Part shown: positions 1 through 12,435 of the stretch, in pieces | Position numbering within the stretch: position 1 is the stretch's first letter | How the letters are laid out: each line of letters starts with the position of its first letter | From: Serripes groenlandicus | Lineage: Eukaryota; Mollusca; Bivalvia; Cardiida; Cardiidae | Reading direction: 5' to 3' | NCBI GenBank assembly: GCA_031761405.1 | Contig: JASEVX010000001.1 | Coordinates: forward strand, 107,769,536-107,833,535 | DNA: 64,000 nucleotides | The notes under the pieces: model-generated | Told to the model about the DNA's origin: nothing | Database searches by the model: none | The model's input: the letters and a program-made list of their open reading frames with translations, nothing else | Program-made: the position numbers and the translations under genes

Positions 1-395
1 AATCAATAATAATAGTAGATGAAGTCAAATTTTGAAATCTTATAAGATAAAACAATGCTGTTTTCTGATAAGAATTCCTGTGTATGGTTCACATTAACCC
101 TTAAATATTGTAAATATATATACATATATATTTGTTCCCTATTTGTCTGGCATTGATTTCTGTAAAACAGTATTACGAAACAAATACATCGCTGATTTAA
201 TCATGAAGATATATTTCATTAAATTTTGTCTACAATGTTTAAATGTGTTTCTTTATAACTTATTGTAAAACTCATATTGTTGTTTGCTAAAGTCAAAGGG
301 GAGAGCTATGGGTCATTTAAATAGGCCATAATACCAGATAGACGATTTAAATTGCGACATTTACGAATACGTGTATTTGTAAGTTAGAAGTAGAA
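1..395. other. Upstream region of the C1q-domain gene
   Basis: AT-rich sequence before the first coding exon. A TA-rich stretch lies near 111-131 and an AT-rich TATA-like stretch near 313-322, about 75 bases before the ATG. No gene is visible. Promoter function is only inferred from position. Confidence 0.3.
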
Positions 396-3300
396 ATGGG
401 TCGTTTATCCATTTTCCTTCTCGGTGCGTTCTTGTTGATTTCATTTCTTACACAGTCGTTTGCTTCTGACGAATCATTATTGGAACAAGGACTTCAGAAT
501 GATTCACACCAGTTGAATGTTAGAATGATTCTAGGTATGTTAAAGTCTAGTTATACTAAATCGCTATCGTGAATACAGCTCCAAATATCATAACTTTGTC
601 AAACGCTATAGAAACATGTTATCTAAAATGTATGCTATTTTAAATATACAGAGATAAAATACTTATTAATACATACTATACCTATGTATCTCGACAATCT
701 ATTAGTATAAGTACAAGGATCAGCATCATTATCAGTATTACTATTATTATTACTATTTGTTTCCTTTTTTGTCTCCCATATATTTGCCTTTTTATTTGGA
801 GATTTCTTTACATACAAATACAAGGAAAATTAACAATTTAAAAAATCAATGGATAGACATATCTTTCTCACCCAAGCTCACGTGTTACTATTCCTCATTC
901 GCCAAAACACCCATTCACTCACTCACGAATTCACTCAATCATTCAATCGCTCACTCATACACATATTACTTTTCAAAATGTATACTTTGAGTCCTGTTTT
1001 ACTTAAATTAGCAAATAGCTCTTACTTATCAGTGTATTGTTTTGGATTTCTATCAATGTAAAAATTGGTTCGAGACAAGTGGATTAACCTCCCTCATTGT
1101 ATATACCTTATATCAATGATATATATTGAACAAAAAAGGAAACTTCCGCTAACTTTGCTTGAGTATAGCTGGATGAAAACAAATATGGGGAGTCATTGTT
1201 ATATATGCTGTTAAAGAGTGTTCCATGATGCATCGTTTCGTGCAAAGATGAGGGCCAACGGTTAACAGAAAATGGGGGGAAATTTGACCAAGTGAGGTAG
1301 GGGTTAAAAACAAAAATAACACTTAATAACGGGTATGGCCACCTCTAGAGTTGACCACTGCATTGCATCGCCGGCGCATATAATTTACTAAATTGTTGAT
1401 TTCTGCCTGTGGAATATTGTTCCATTCCTGAATGAGCGCTTGACGAAGTTCGTTGACATTAGCAGGTGAGTTGGGACGACGCCTCACTCGTCTGTCCAGA
1501 ATATCCCAGGCGTGCTCGATTGGGTTGAGATCAGGACTTTTAGCGGGCAAGTCATCAATAAAATAAATGTTATTTGTAATAAGAAAATTTACAGTGTCTC
1601 AAGCTGTGTGAGATGTGCCATTATCATGCTAAAAAAATCGATATGTTGGCGTTGTTATGGAACAGAGGAATGACGTGATGAGCGAGAATATCATCGCGGT
1701 AACGTTGAGTACTTAAATTGCCATTAATGACGACTAGTGGTAAACGATAACCATGGGCAATGGCTGCCCAAACCATGACAGAACCGCCACCCCCGAACTG
1801 ATCTCGTTCAAAAACACAACAGTCAGCATAGCGTTCATTTCTCCTGCGGTAGACGCGCACCCTGCCATCAGCATGATGTAAACAAAATCTGGATTCATCC
1901 GAAAAAAGAACGGTATTCCAGTGTCGTCGTATCCAACGAGTGTGTAAACGTGCCCAATTAAGACGATTTACACGATGACGTTGTGTTAAAACGCACCAGA
2001 CGTAAGGACGTCGTCCGTGAAACCGTTTCCCCGAAGACGATTACGAACAGTTTTCCCATTGATTCGGTTATGATGAAGTCCAGGTGTGTTAGCAGCAGTT
2101 TGGAATCAATTGCGCAAATGAGTGTTCATTATATAGCGGTCTTGACCACGCGTTGTAACACGCGGACGTCCACTACGTGACAAGTCGTCGATGCGTCCTG
2201 TCGTTCGAAATCGTGCGCGAAGATTTTGTATCGCTCGACTAGAACTCCCAACATGCCTTGCAACGTTTTCTGTCGACATGCCAGCATCAAGCATGCCAAT
2301 CGCACGTTCCTGTAAATTATTGGGTATTCTTAGCATACTAAAAATGCTACAATGAAAAAATGATTATTTTTTTTACAAATTTTGGAGCGTTTTCGTTCAA
2401 TTGACAACAATGTCAGTAAGACAAGCAAAACAAATTGACCGAATACCACACGGGACATGTTGAACAAATTATGCACGTGCAAATCGAGTTTCACGTTGTC
2501 GACGAATAACAGTTCAAATAAAATCGATAAAATTCATGAATCCTGATAACACAGGTCAATAATACATGTGTACTAACTTTACACAATTATTTCTTTAACA
2601 CAACAAACAATACGTGTACAAATCGGAAGTTTCTTTTTTTGTGCAGTATACTTGTAGTTGGAAAAAAGGTTATTTCAATGCACTAACCGATTATGATATT
2701 CAATTGCTGTCAATGTACCTTATTTTGTTCTCCGATGATATTGTTTTATAAACAACCAGTCCCGACTGTCTCCAAGCCCAGATTGATTGCTTATACGAAT
2801 ATTCATGGCAATGGAATCTTGAAATAAATGTAGATCAGACTAATTATTTTGTTTTTGAAAAAAGAAAACCTGCCAAAGATATTGTTTTTATATTAATGAA
2901 AAATAAGTTGAAATTGTTTTACATAATTTGGTTTTGTGTTCAATCACACAGCCACTTTTAATTTAGCAATAAAACATAACAAGGTCAAGCTTTAAGAACT
3001 GCTTGTACATTTAATAAAAAATATATGATAACAATCCAATAGATATTAATACGAAGATTTCACTGTTCGATAGATAGGATGGGTTTTCCTAACTTAATAT
3101 ATGGTGCAGAAAATGGAGCTAAATATTTGTAAGGCGTTAAGAAGCAAGCGCAAAATAACGCATTTTTCGGTAAATTTGGAAGATATCTGTTTTCTGTAAA
3201 CAACGTTAATCTAGCCGATATAATGGTATCCCAAGAGAACAGAGGCATATTAAATCTGTTCTTCCAACCTAGTTGAAAATGAACATCATCTGTTCCTATG

Positions 3301-6300
3301 TTGTCCAGCATATTCAGATATCAGATAAAAATCATCATTTTTTTCAAATATTCATAAATTTGACAAATTACTGTAAAGTTTTAAAGAGAAAGTTTAAAAT
3401 CATTATGTAAATATATTTCGGAAGGTTATTCTACTCGCGATGACGGTATGAATTGCAGAATATGCAGCATGTTGCTGTTTCCTAACCTATTCTTATTGTG
3501 TACCGTTTCCATTTGATATACAAAATATGTCTAGTTAATTATTTATCAGACACATGTTATTTCTTTCCATTGTAAATGGCCATAGACAAATTGTGTCGAT
3601 ATTTGCCACCAATAGAGGATTTAATTGCATCAAAATGTTATTGTTAGTATTCCTTTTGCAGAAATTGAACGTATCATAAAGAAACAGCAGTTACAACTTG
3701 ACTAACAGGCTACACTTTTACAAGAATATAGACATGAGTTACGTGAACAGAATGATAGAATTAAATTTGAGGATATGGGCATGGTGCAATCAGATTCAAT
3801 GAAAGAGGTTCTACCTGAAAAACGAAAAGGTAGATATTTCGGGGGTTTGTAGATTGTCGTGTTTAACAGTTTTCCTGAATTATATTTAGATTATCTAATT
3901 GACCTAACAGTATGTTCAATGTAAGATGTAAATAGCGAATCTACCGATCACATTGCAGTGCTTATATAAACCACCTACTGAGTACTCTGCTTTGTAGATC
4001 TGAACACACCCTTAGGAAATGCATTGTTGGAGATTTCCGCATTAAAAACATCCAGAAACATATAAACATGTGTGTGTATATGTCTCTGAAACATATAAAG
4101 GAAAACGATGTAATAATTCAAAACTTGAAATGTATAGTATTTATAATAATCATAATCACTTTTACTCAAAATGATTTCAAAACGCCTTTCAGCTAAGACG
4201 TTAAATGGGGTCTGTTTTAGGAAAATGATTAGTTGTGTACTTCCGTAGGGTCCCGTCGTGTTTAATGAAACCTTTACCCAACAAGTAATCTTAAGTCCGT
4301 TTAGAACAAAAATAACTAGATGTAATGCTGATATGACCAACAAGTTAACTGTCGCTAATGCTAGGTTTACACTATGTTCCCGTCGGCCACGGCAGCCCCG
4401 TTTGGCCGAAACGTAGTGCGCAGTGGGACTTTGGTCATTTTTTCCTCTGTATACAAGTCTTGTTAGGTCTTGCCACGTTTTCTCACGGTCTATAACGATA
4501 TATCCGTGACGGGCCGTGGGAGGAAAAGGGGCCAAGTCCCGGAGGCTACAAGGCGCACTACGGTTCAGCCCGCGGTTTACTACGGATGCCAGTACGTTCC
4601 CTCCCGGCCCGTCACGTTCTGACGGGGTCCCTCACGTTTCTCACATTCTGATCAAGGTCTAACACGTTTTTCACGTTCTGTCAAGGCTTTCAACGGATAA
4701 ACCGTGGACGCCGGGCAGCTTTGGAGCACGTTTGTGCCAATGGTATAAAAAGAAAGCCTCCAAGCAATAGCAATGATTGTATCCTGAGATTTCGACGAGA
4801 CAACATCATGAATGCCCAAGCTGAAGGATAGTTTGTGTTTGCATGTTTGCTGGGTGCATACATCCAGTCGTTGCGTCAGCAAGAAGAAGGCAGTTGCAGA
4901 GAGGGAATGCCAGAGTGCAGCAGTCAGGAAGAAGGATAAGAAGTCGGATGATAAGGCCAAGATCCATGGGGTACGCTAATGGTTATCGGAAGACAGAAGG
5001 CAGCAGCTGGGACACTACGCAACCTTTCTCCCCAGAGAACTCCGCACCGAAGATGTCAACGCCTACCAGAACTACCCAAGGATGCCTCCAGAGCTCTTCG
5101 ACGAGATCCCGGAAAGAGTAACACCAGCCATCGAGAGACACAACACGAAGTTCCGCTCTGCCTAACACCTGGACTGAAGCTGTCAGTAACTTTGAGACAT
5201 CTGGCCATTGGTGACAATTACTCGTCACTCTCCTATGTGTTCCGGTGCAGTAAAGCAGCCATCTGCCATATGGTGCCAGAAGTGTGCAATGCCATCGTGG
5301 AAGCCTACAAGGATGAAGTGTTTGCTCGGTCCACAATCTGTCTTTCGCCGCCGCGTCTTTGTAACCAGCCAGCCTCTTGGAGTACAGCGTGGGATTCTGC
5401 TGGAGGAAGTCAGTGATGAGCTCCTTCTCATCCTCCGATAAGTTGGTGATGACCCTAGAGGCTGCCCTCTTCCTATCAGGTGCGTCTTCTTTAGCCTCCT
5501 CAGCCTTATGACCAGGTTCCAGCTCAGGGACCGGGTCAGCAGCAGTAGCACGGTCCTCTTCATCTGGCGGCGGTGAACGGCGATGATTTTCAGGCTGCTC
5601 CTGCTCCTCTAATGGTGGTGGTGGTGGTGCAGGGCGGGGGGGGGGGGGGGGTTTCCTACGTCTTGGATTCATCGGTGGCATAGCTTGGCTTTCTTTATTT
5701 AAAGATTGATCTTCTCTCTTCGTAGTAGTGTAGATGCAGTAATGTGTCGTCGATTGCTCAGACTCGAATGAAACTCCCCTGCCTGCCCCGGCTTTAATAT
5801 ACTCCCTCCAGGACCGTGCGAGCCTTGTCTGACCGTAGTAGAACGCGCCGTAGCGCGCCGGGCCCGTAAACCGTAACACGCCGAGACGCGCCGTGATTGA
5901 TTGTGTCATACCGTAGTAAAACGCAACGCGCCGAAGCGCGGCGGGCCCGTAAACCGTCGCACGCCGGGACGCGCCGTGATGGAACGTGACAAAACTTGAA
6001 AAGGACCGTGAGATGACGGGGAATATACATGCTTCCCGTCCCACTACGGACCGCCTCCAAGTTGTGTCACGGCATATTACGTACTGTCACGTTTTGTTGC
6101 GTTCACCCCGTTTTACTACGGCCTACTATGTTCCTCATCCGCACTGTGACTGCCGTGGCAAATCTTTTGACAGTTTAAAAATCTAGCACGGCATCCACGG
6201 CAATCACGCCCTGTCACGTTTGCTTATCCCATCCCCCCACGTTGTCTCACGTTCATTCCATTTTGTCCACGGTGGCCTGAAATGTGATTGCCGTGGCCGC

Positions 6301-7075
6301 CGGGAAAAAAGTGTAAACCTAGCATTAACAAAATAAATATTTGGTCAACATTCTTTAATTATCTTTCTAATTTAAGATGTGCTAATAAATTCGTTACATC
6401 GAAAGATATGTTCAAATTCATGTTATGTTAATGTCTAACATTAAATGATAATTTGTGCGGGTATATTGTTCGTTCGAATATAGAATATGACTGTTCATGT
6501 TGTCTTTATTGCATAAACAAAACATGAATCATGTTAAATATAATGAATCTTCAGACGAAAAGATGTACCTCACAAATATTGGTGTCATCCAAATATACTA
6601 ATAATAGGTTATATTTGCAATTTCAGCTACCATGCGAAAACTAAACCGTGTTGCGAAAGACGTAATAGGTCCAGTTGGTTTTCATGCCACAAACAACAAG
6701 GGTGCCACAGCAAATATAGGATACCGCCAACCCATTATTTACGAGGCTGTCCATTTAAACCTTGGAAATGGCTTTCACGACCAGCACGGTCTTTTTATTG
6801 CTCCAATAGGAGGCATTTACATTTTCTCGACATCAATTTTATCCTCTAGCACTTCCCAGACAATAATTGCAGTCAGCATTATGAAAAATGGCGATGCCCT
6901 CGGAAGAGCGTATGCTCACGGAGACTCAGGTCTGAACGACCAAGGATCGATGACAGTATTGGTACAGTTGGCTATGGGTGACGAAATCTGGGTTGAATCA
7001 AACTATGCACCGGTGACAACTGAATATGGTGATAGGTACACTAGTTTTATGGGTTATCTGATGAATCAAATGTAA
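396..7075 (+). CDS. Secreted C1q-domain protein, three exons, in-frame stop in exon 2
   Basis: Exons by splice signals and matching phase: 396-534, 3662-3829, 6627-7075; every junction is phase 1. Exon 1 encodes a hydrophobic signal peptide ([17 protein letters not shown], then a cleavage-like SFA). Exon 2 encodes a charged, Q/E/R/K-rich stretch typical of the stalk before a C1q domain. Exon 3 encodes a C1q globular domain of about 130 residues, with VGFHA near its start, [14 protein letters not shown] in the middle and the ending [10 protein letters not shown]1qDC proteins are secreted pattern-recognition lectins, greatly expanded in bivalves. The joined frame would be 251 residues, but codon 61 is TAA (3703-3705). 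Exon 2 is 168 bases and phase 1/1, so skipping it leaves a 195-residue signal-peptide-plus-C1q protein. It is a pseudogene, a null allele, a sequencing error, or a gene with a cassette exon. Introns 1 and 2 contain transposons. Confidence 0.82.
1126..2646 (-). mobile_element. Tc1/mariner-like DNA transposon, inactive
   Basis: Element of 1,521 bases flanked by TA dinucleotides (1124-1125 and 2647-2648). The termini are inverted repeats sharing the core GAAACTTCCG preceded by an A-rich run. The minus strand encodes Tc1-like transposase pieces: an N-terminal helix-turn-helix part (2336-2106, with RNLRARF-like and [13 protein letters not shown] motifs), a middle part with [15 protein letters not shown] (1860-1624) and a C-terminal part with [13 protein letters not shown] carrying the last acidic catalytic region (1550-1323). 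The frame is broken near 1620-1640 by a frameshift within a T-run and by further stops, so it cannot make full transposase. It lies in intron 1 of the C1q gene, in antisense orientation. Confidence 0.9.
2660..3420 (+). mobile_element. Degenerate non-LTR retrotransposon (LINE) fragment
   Basis: Conceptual translation in shifting frames gives reverse-transcriptase landmarks in the correct order: an FSDDIVL block (the YADD-type catalytic motif) near 2728-2748, a [17 protein letters not shown] block near 2790-2850, a LFDR...YGAE block near 3060-3115, and a [22 protein letters not shown] C-terminal block near 3270-3325. Many stops and frameshifts show it is dead. A second copy of the RT part lies at 52755-53005. 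It occupies intron 1 of the C1q gene. Confidence 0.75.
5004..5325 (+). pseudogene. PIF/Harbinger transposase, N-terminal fragment
   Basis: Reads [20 protein letters not shown], then [20 protein letters not shown], and after a one-base frame change near 5160 reads [20 protein letters not shown] and [18 protein letters not shown]. This is the N-terminal and HTH-like region of Harbinger (DDE_Tnp_4 type) transposases. The DDE catalytic domain that should follow is absent; the sequence runs straight into the oppositely oriented MADF gene. The coding piece is dead. Confidence 0.8.
5330..5681 (-). pseudogene. Harbinger-associated MADF/Myb-like DNA-binding protein, N-terminal fragment
   Basis: Starting at the ATG at 5681 on the minus strand: a proline-rich leader (a 15-base G run on the plus strand, encoding polyproline), an acidic linker, then [20 protein letters not shown] and [19 protein letters not shown], which resembles the start of a MADF domain. 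PIF/Harbinger elements usually carry such a second gene, which helps the transposase bind DNA. The domain is cut off near 5330, where the transposase fragment begins on the other strand. An upstream in-frame extension reaches 6044 but overlaps subterminal repeats and is unlikely to be protein. Confidence 0.65.
5833..5985. repeat. Two-copy 78-bp tandem repeat inside the Harbinger element
   Basis: CG-rich unit with repeated CGCGCCG and GGGCCCGTAAACCGT motifs; the second copy begins at 5911. It lies in the subterminal part and probably belongs to the element's cis-acting binding region. Confidence 0.7.
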
Positions 7076-7302
7076 ATGACTACACCTATAAGAAAGAATG
7101 CTTTATCCTCTAACTAAATCAAGAAATGTCTCAAAGACAACATCGTCAATAGAATGGTGTTTGTATTATGTTAAAAAAGTAACAAACTGAAAACAACATA
7201 TCAGAAGTCTTTTAAATATTTCTGATCTCTTTGTTTTCGACAATTACTCAGCTTTTCAGCCATTTGGACTCAATGACAGAATAGATTATTTATAATTGTA
7301 TC

Positions 7303-7308
7303 AATAAA
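7303..7308 (+). terminator. Candidate polyadenylation signal of the C1q gene
   Basis: AATAAA lies 228 bases after the stop codon at 7073-7075. It is the first canonical hexamer downstream. Confidence 0.5.
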
Positions 7309-7319
7309 CAGAATAGTAG

Positions 7320-9218
7320 GTATTTAAATTCACTAAATATTTACTTTTACTTCTAACTTTTTATGTTATTAAGGACATATAAACAAGCTCATTCATATGG
7401 AAGAAACGCTTAGGAAAGTTGTCCTCGAGCATCGCTTTTATGTTCCTCTTTAAATAATGATATTTACCTTACTTAATGGTAATGACGGAATCTTACATCA
7501 CAAAACAACTGACTAACCCGAAATTGCACGTACATGTATATTTTTTATATATATTCTCAGCGCTGTCAGAAAAAAATAAGGAGCAGATTCGAAGTGTTGT
7601 CGTTGTTGTAGTTTGAGAATTCATAATTCAATTCAGGTCGCTCTTATTCCGCATTAAATTTAATTTGTAGTTATCAGTGACTACATTTTATTCCTGAATC
7701 AATAAACAGACAAATGTTGTTACCACGTATAGCGACTTGTGGTAGTATTGCATCTGCGCACAGTGCATGCTCGGATGAGGCAGTGCATACCCGCAGTTTT
7801 ATCGGATACTTCACAGTCCGCATATATGTTATATGATGCATATTTTACATGATCATTATCAGTGTTGCCTTATTAGTTGTACGCCAATACATCTTTAAAT
7901 GATGTTATACCTGGGCAGCAGAAGCGGCGGAATATACACTGTTGTCCAAAAGATCTGTCATTGAAATTGGAGATGTTCAGGTTGCTATGTAATTAAATTT
8001 CCATAAGAGACAAATCCGACATAAATACATATTTATGAAATTCCATCGAAAGTTGTGATTGTGTGGTAAGGAGAGAAACCGCATAACAAACAACTTTTCC
8101 ATTTTCCCACAATGTTTTCAAATAAGTTTGACCTCAATCAAGCCAGGTTATGTGTACCTATCCCTTGAGCTTATTTGTGAAGGTAGTCTATACAAGGCTT
8201 TTATCCTATTCTCAATGTATATATGTTTTTTCCGTCAGTAACCAGGTCCTGAATGGATTTCACCTTCAAAAAAAGGTACATTGTATATTTAGTTGTACAC
8301 GATCAGTAAACAGGATATCTGTAACATTAAATCAGTGGTAGAAGGATCAAAGCAAAGCTTTCCAACTTGTTAACACATTTTCACGCTCCTGCAGCAGACA
8401 CATTTTGAAAACATTGTGTCCAAAAGAAATAAAGGCTTATCATGAGCTTTCCTTTCTTTTGCCTAAATAATTTCAACTCTATTCAATAATAATAATTTTA
8501 TTTCTAGAGATTATTTGTTGATTGGTCTTGCTGTAAACGTTTGAGCAATGCAGTCTCAGATATGACTGTCTAACATAGTGTCAAGATTGGAAACGCTAAA
8601 ATCAATATATTATTGAACAAGGAGTGCTGGCTTATTACTGCAGGTTATATAACATCCCTCTTGTCCATCAAATTAGTTTATATTCTTGACTAATAATTGA
8701 TAAATGGCGGAAAACAAGATAAAAATTGCACCAATGTACGGGGTTATCCCTGTCCTATGTGTTGTTATCCCTGTCCTATGCGTTAGACTAGTTCAAATAT
8801 GTCAGTTGGATAAACTTAATACAACTTAAAGTATATTGCTAAAATACGCTTCTGTTCGGTATTATTCAACATTTATATACTTTTTATCCAAATGCACTAT
8901 GTCATTGAAGCTCTTTTGAGTATTAGATATGTATAGATACACCAAGAATATCAGAATTCTTGCTTTGAAGTCGTCCTCTGTAGAAAAGATAATTCCGTTA
9001 TTTTTTATTCATCAAAATATTCAATTTGTTTATTTGGACGCACTTTCACCAGACAACGTTAATATTTTGCATTCCATTTTAATGCAAAAAGACGATTATT
9101 CATTTATCTTAAAACATTTTTTCCTAAAAGTATTTCTTCAAAGTAGAAGAAATTTAATTCTAAATGTTTCACAAAATAACACACTTCAGATGCATCAACT
9201 GCAGATGGTAAAGGGTTA
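7320..9218. other. Intergenic, no gene seen
   Basis: AT-rich sequence with only short chance ORFs. It contains one degenerate TTAA-A MITE (8370-8505). The stretch 8935-9218 ends in CTGCAGATGGTAAAGGGTTAA, very like the right end of the same MITE family, and may be an old, decayed copy. Confidence 0.4.
8370..8505 (+). mobile_element. TTAA-A MITE, degenerate copy
   Basis: Begins with TTAA and retains CTCCTGCAGCAGACACATTT, a GAAAACATTGTG block and the later TTTCAACTCTATTCAATAA block. The right end is not recognisable. Confidence 0.5.
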
Positions 9219-9860
9219 ATGAATGATTGAGACTTAGACTAAGATAGTCGTGTATACGCAGTCTCGTGGAAGCCTTCATTGTCCGCCTACAAACAGTTTG
9301 TCTAAATATGTAACGTTTGTCAAGTATTTCAGGTCAAGGACATTTTTTTATGTGAAAATGGAGATGTAACAAGACCCATTTTCGTCTGAATCTGTTCAAT
9401 TACGACGATTACTTCCAATACTCGGCGAAGACCATGTTGTTATGTTAAGCAGAGACATGTGTTTATATGTCTCTGTGTTAAGTAACTCTTACTCTTTATT
9501 CCTTTTTTTACAGAGATTTTAAAATGTAGTATGTATACAAACAGAACAAACACTGATCACAGTAGAAACATATGTAGGAAAAGGAAAAAGAGAAAGAGCA
9601 AACAATGATGATGTTTGTGAGTATTATGATAATTTATGTGGTACCAGATATATGAATATAAATAGTGTGTCTTGTACAAGGCGAAGACCATGTTGCAATG
9701 TTAAGTAACTATTCTGTTCAGATTGATTATACGAAAAAAAAACCATGAATGGGTTTTTTCGCTTATAGTTAACAGGTGTGAGATTTTTTTTTTTTTTTTT
9801 TTTCAATAACCCATGAAGCTTTCTGAAATGAAACTGGAAAAATCCATGGGGGCCGCCATT
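9219..9860. other. Intergenic, no gene seen
   Basis: The phrase GGCGAAGACCATGTTG occurs twice (near 9424 and 9680), suggesting a small duplicated segment. A 20-base T run lies near 9785-9803. Nothing else is supportable. Confidence 0.35.
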
Positions 9861-10104
9861 TTGAATATGTATAAAAGGCAGACGTAAAACACAGATTGAA
9901 AATTATTGTCGTCTTTTTAACCATTTTTTTTAAAATCGGTATTTTGGGTATATATAAAATGAGCAGAAAAACACGGATTGAAAATTATTGTCGTCTTTTT
10001 AATCATTTTTTTTAAATCGGTATTTTGGGTATGTATAAAATGAGCGGAAAAACACGGATTGAAAATTATTGTCGTCTTTTTAATCATTTCTTTTTTAAAT
10101 AGAT
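9861..10104. repeat. Tandem repeat, unit about 82 bp, nearly three copies
   Basis: The unit contains GATTGAAAATTATTGTCGTC, then a T/A-rich run and TCGGTATTTTGGGTATRTAT. The shared block starts at about 9901, 9983 and 10064, giving periods of 82 and 81. Confidence 0.85.
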
Positions 10105-11109
10105 ATAATGGAAATCTGTAAGAAATATGTTTTACCGTTCGTAAAAAAACCGACAGCATTAGCCTTCTACGCCCGAACCTAAATTTTGACTGTTTCGTAG
10201 CCAAAGAAGGACGTAACGTCATTTCCGTTACACTTCATCTTAGCGTAACGTCAATGGAGCGACGTCGTTTCCCGCAAAAAAAGTGGTATCAACATGAAAG
10301 ACCCCAAATTCCTATACATGAGCTATTGCCTCACTCATTCAAAGTATAATTATTTATCAAACATTGTGGCAAAAGGATAACTTTCTCATAAGGAGCAATT
10401 GTTCTTTTGGTGACAATCTTTTCCTAAATCGGCTGTTGCATAGGCCTCAGAAACTGTCTCTAATAGGGAAAGGGTTTAGCAGAAATGTGACCCCTTACAT
10501 AATTTGTTTCAGTCATATTGACTGGTTGAAAAGGGTAGTCGCCAGATGGCATCAGACAAGGGCTGATCTATTTGCTTCTTTACCATACTGAAGGTGATCG
10601 ATTAAGGATCATCTTGGCCCTCATGTTTTAACCTCGTTCATTATAAATGTATTCCTTGATTTTCTGAAAGGTTTTACTAAATATTATTTTCTGTTCGTAA
10701 TAATAGACGACAGCAATACGAACTCCAAATATGTTTTGATAATGCAAGAAACATGACATTAACATTATTATTGTCTAGTCAATTACTTATACATCCTTTT
10801 TGTATGGCCAAAGTATGTTCTTTAATTTTTGTTTATAATTATCTTGCGTTTTTTCGTAAATAGGTAGCACCTATAGATATATTAGTGCATATAAGTACTA
10901 TCCCGTATTTAAGATGCCTTTTGTAAAACATTTCTTTGTCATATTCCTAGCTTACTATACCAAGATTTACCAAATATTAAGAACATAATGTCATCTATGT
11001 TCATATGTAAAAGTTTGCAACAAGATAAATCCATTAACCATAAATTTCAGCATTTTCCGACCTATTCCGTGAATCTTAAACTCATTCACTGAGTCATAAT
11101 TCGTCAACA
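10105..11109. other. Intergenic, nothing supportable
   Basis: AT-rich, without splice-bounded ORFs. Near 10205-10265 the words CGTAACGTCA and GGACGTAACG recur, but no element could be delimited. Confidence 0.35.
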
Positions 11110-11610
11110 CCGAATAAATATAAGACGAACCCCGTGGCACACAAAATGTCCCTTCCCTAAGATCTTTGTTTAAACAGTATGCTACCAATATACGACGAAC
11201 TCCGTGGCACACAAAATGTCCCTTCCCTAAGAGCTTTGTTTAAACACTATGCTACCAATATAAGACGAACCCCGTGGCACACAAAATGTCCCTCCCTAAG
11301 ATTTTCGTTTAAACAGTATGCTACCAATATACGACCAACTCCGTGGCACACAAAATGTCCCTTCCCTAAGATTTTCGTTTAAACAGTATGCTACCAATAT
11401 ACGACCACCACTGTGCCACACAAAATGTCCCTTCCCTAAGTTCTTTGTTTAAACAGTATGCTAACAATGCTAACAATAAACGACGAACTCCGTGGCACAC
11501 AAAATCTTTGTTTAAACAGTATGCTACCAATATACGACCAACTCCGTGGCACACAAAATGTCCTTTCTCCAAGATCTTTGTCTAAACAGTATGCTACAGT
11601 ATACGACCAA
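11110..11610. repeat. Tandem repeat, unit about 70 bp, seven copies
   Basis: The block GTGGCACACAAAATGTCCC recurs at about 11134, 11204, 11274, 11343, 11412, 11491 and 11546. It is followed in each unit by CTAAG-TTTGTTTAAACAGTATGCTACC-type sequence. One copy is shortened near 11500. Overlapping ORFs on both strands are products of the repeat. Confidence 0.9.
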
Positions 11611-12435
11611 CCCCGCGTCTGGGATCGTAATGCATCTACGTTCAGTAAAGACTCCGCACAGTCCCATCCGATCGTCACCGTCTCTATCTACCTACATGCA
11701 ATATAAATGTGACGCCTGTGCCACTCTAACAATTTCCTTCTTACAACATAATTGCAGCAGCCAATATTGAAAACATCTAGGTAAAAACATGTAAAATCTG
11801 AATAAATTTAAGCTAAATTATTGAATAACGTTCAAAACATTGTGGCAAATGGAGAAATTGCTCGTTTTGACAATTTAACTATTTCACAAGGCGCGTCTCA
11901 GATACATATGCAAACTAATATGGTAGTGTAACACTTACTTTTTGTCAGATTATATGTTTATCATATATTGTGTTTGCGGGTAGAGGGCAGGTTTTGGTAC
12001 GAATTTTCGTTTCCACAGGCATAGCTGATCATCCACTATTTTTATTTTAAAAGACCCCACCCCCTTTCTACCCAAACAAATCTTTTTTTTTACAGATCAC
12101 CATTCAATTAATTCACTGTGTAAGTGCTATATAAGATAGGCCAAGAGTGCATGATAGTGCATGTAATAATGTTAGATGTATACCATGGCAAACTGATTAC
12201 TTTGTTAATTGTGAATTCTCCTATGAGGCGATCTTGGCCAATTTTATTGGATGTATTAATAATTATTAGTTCATGTTTTATTTAACTCGTATCGAACGTA
12301 CTTTGCTCCAAATGTATATAAAGCTTGATGCGTGTAGCTCCGAAAGTCGGTTTTCGTGTGGAGTGGATACCGTATGTTTGTTACGTACACGTTGTCTGCT
12401 TCTATAATACATACCCATTTCAACCTTGCCAACCA
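11611..12435. other. Intergenic with one MITE fragment
   Basis: A TTAA-A MITE core fragment (AAAACATTGTGGCAAATGG and GAAATTGCTCGTTTTGA) lies at 11830-11890. Otherwise AT-rich with no gene. Confidence 0.4.

Larger units (their letters stand above)
4359..6325. mobile_element. PIF/Harbinger DNA transposon, internally deleted
   Basis: The termini form inverted repeats (TGCTAGGTTTACACT at the left, its complement at the right, followed by a shared CGGCCACGG block). They are flanked by TAA on both sides (4356-4358 and 6326-6328), the target type of PIF/Harbinger elements. Subterminal regions are full of short CACGTT/CCGTAG/CGTGAC motifs on both sides, likely transposase-binding sites. The inside holds an N-terminal transposase piece (+) and an N-terminal MADF-protein piece (-) that meet head-on near 5325, so the catalytic half of the transposase is gone. 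It lies in intron 2 of the C1q gene. Confidence 0.85.

Noticed and set aside
3975..4535. 186-codon minus-strand ORF
   Set aside because: No domain or splice context, low-complexity hydrophobic translation, and it crosses the Harbinger left end.
4983..6044. 353-codon minus-strand ORF in the Harbinger element
   Set aside because: Only the part from 5681 to about 5330 looks like protein; the rest reads through subterminal repeats at one end and antisense transposase at the other.
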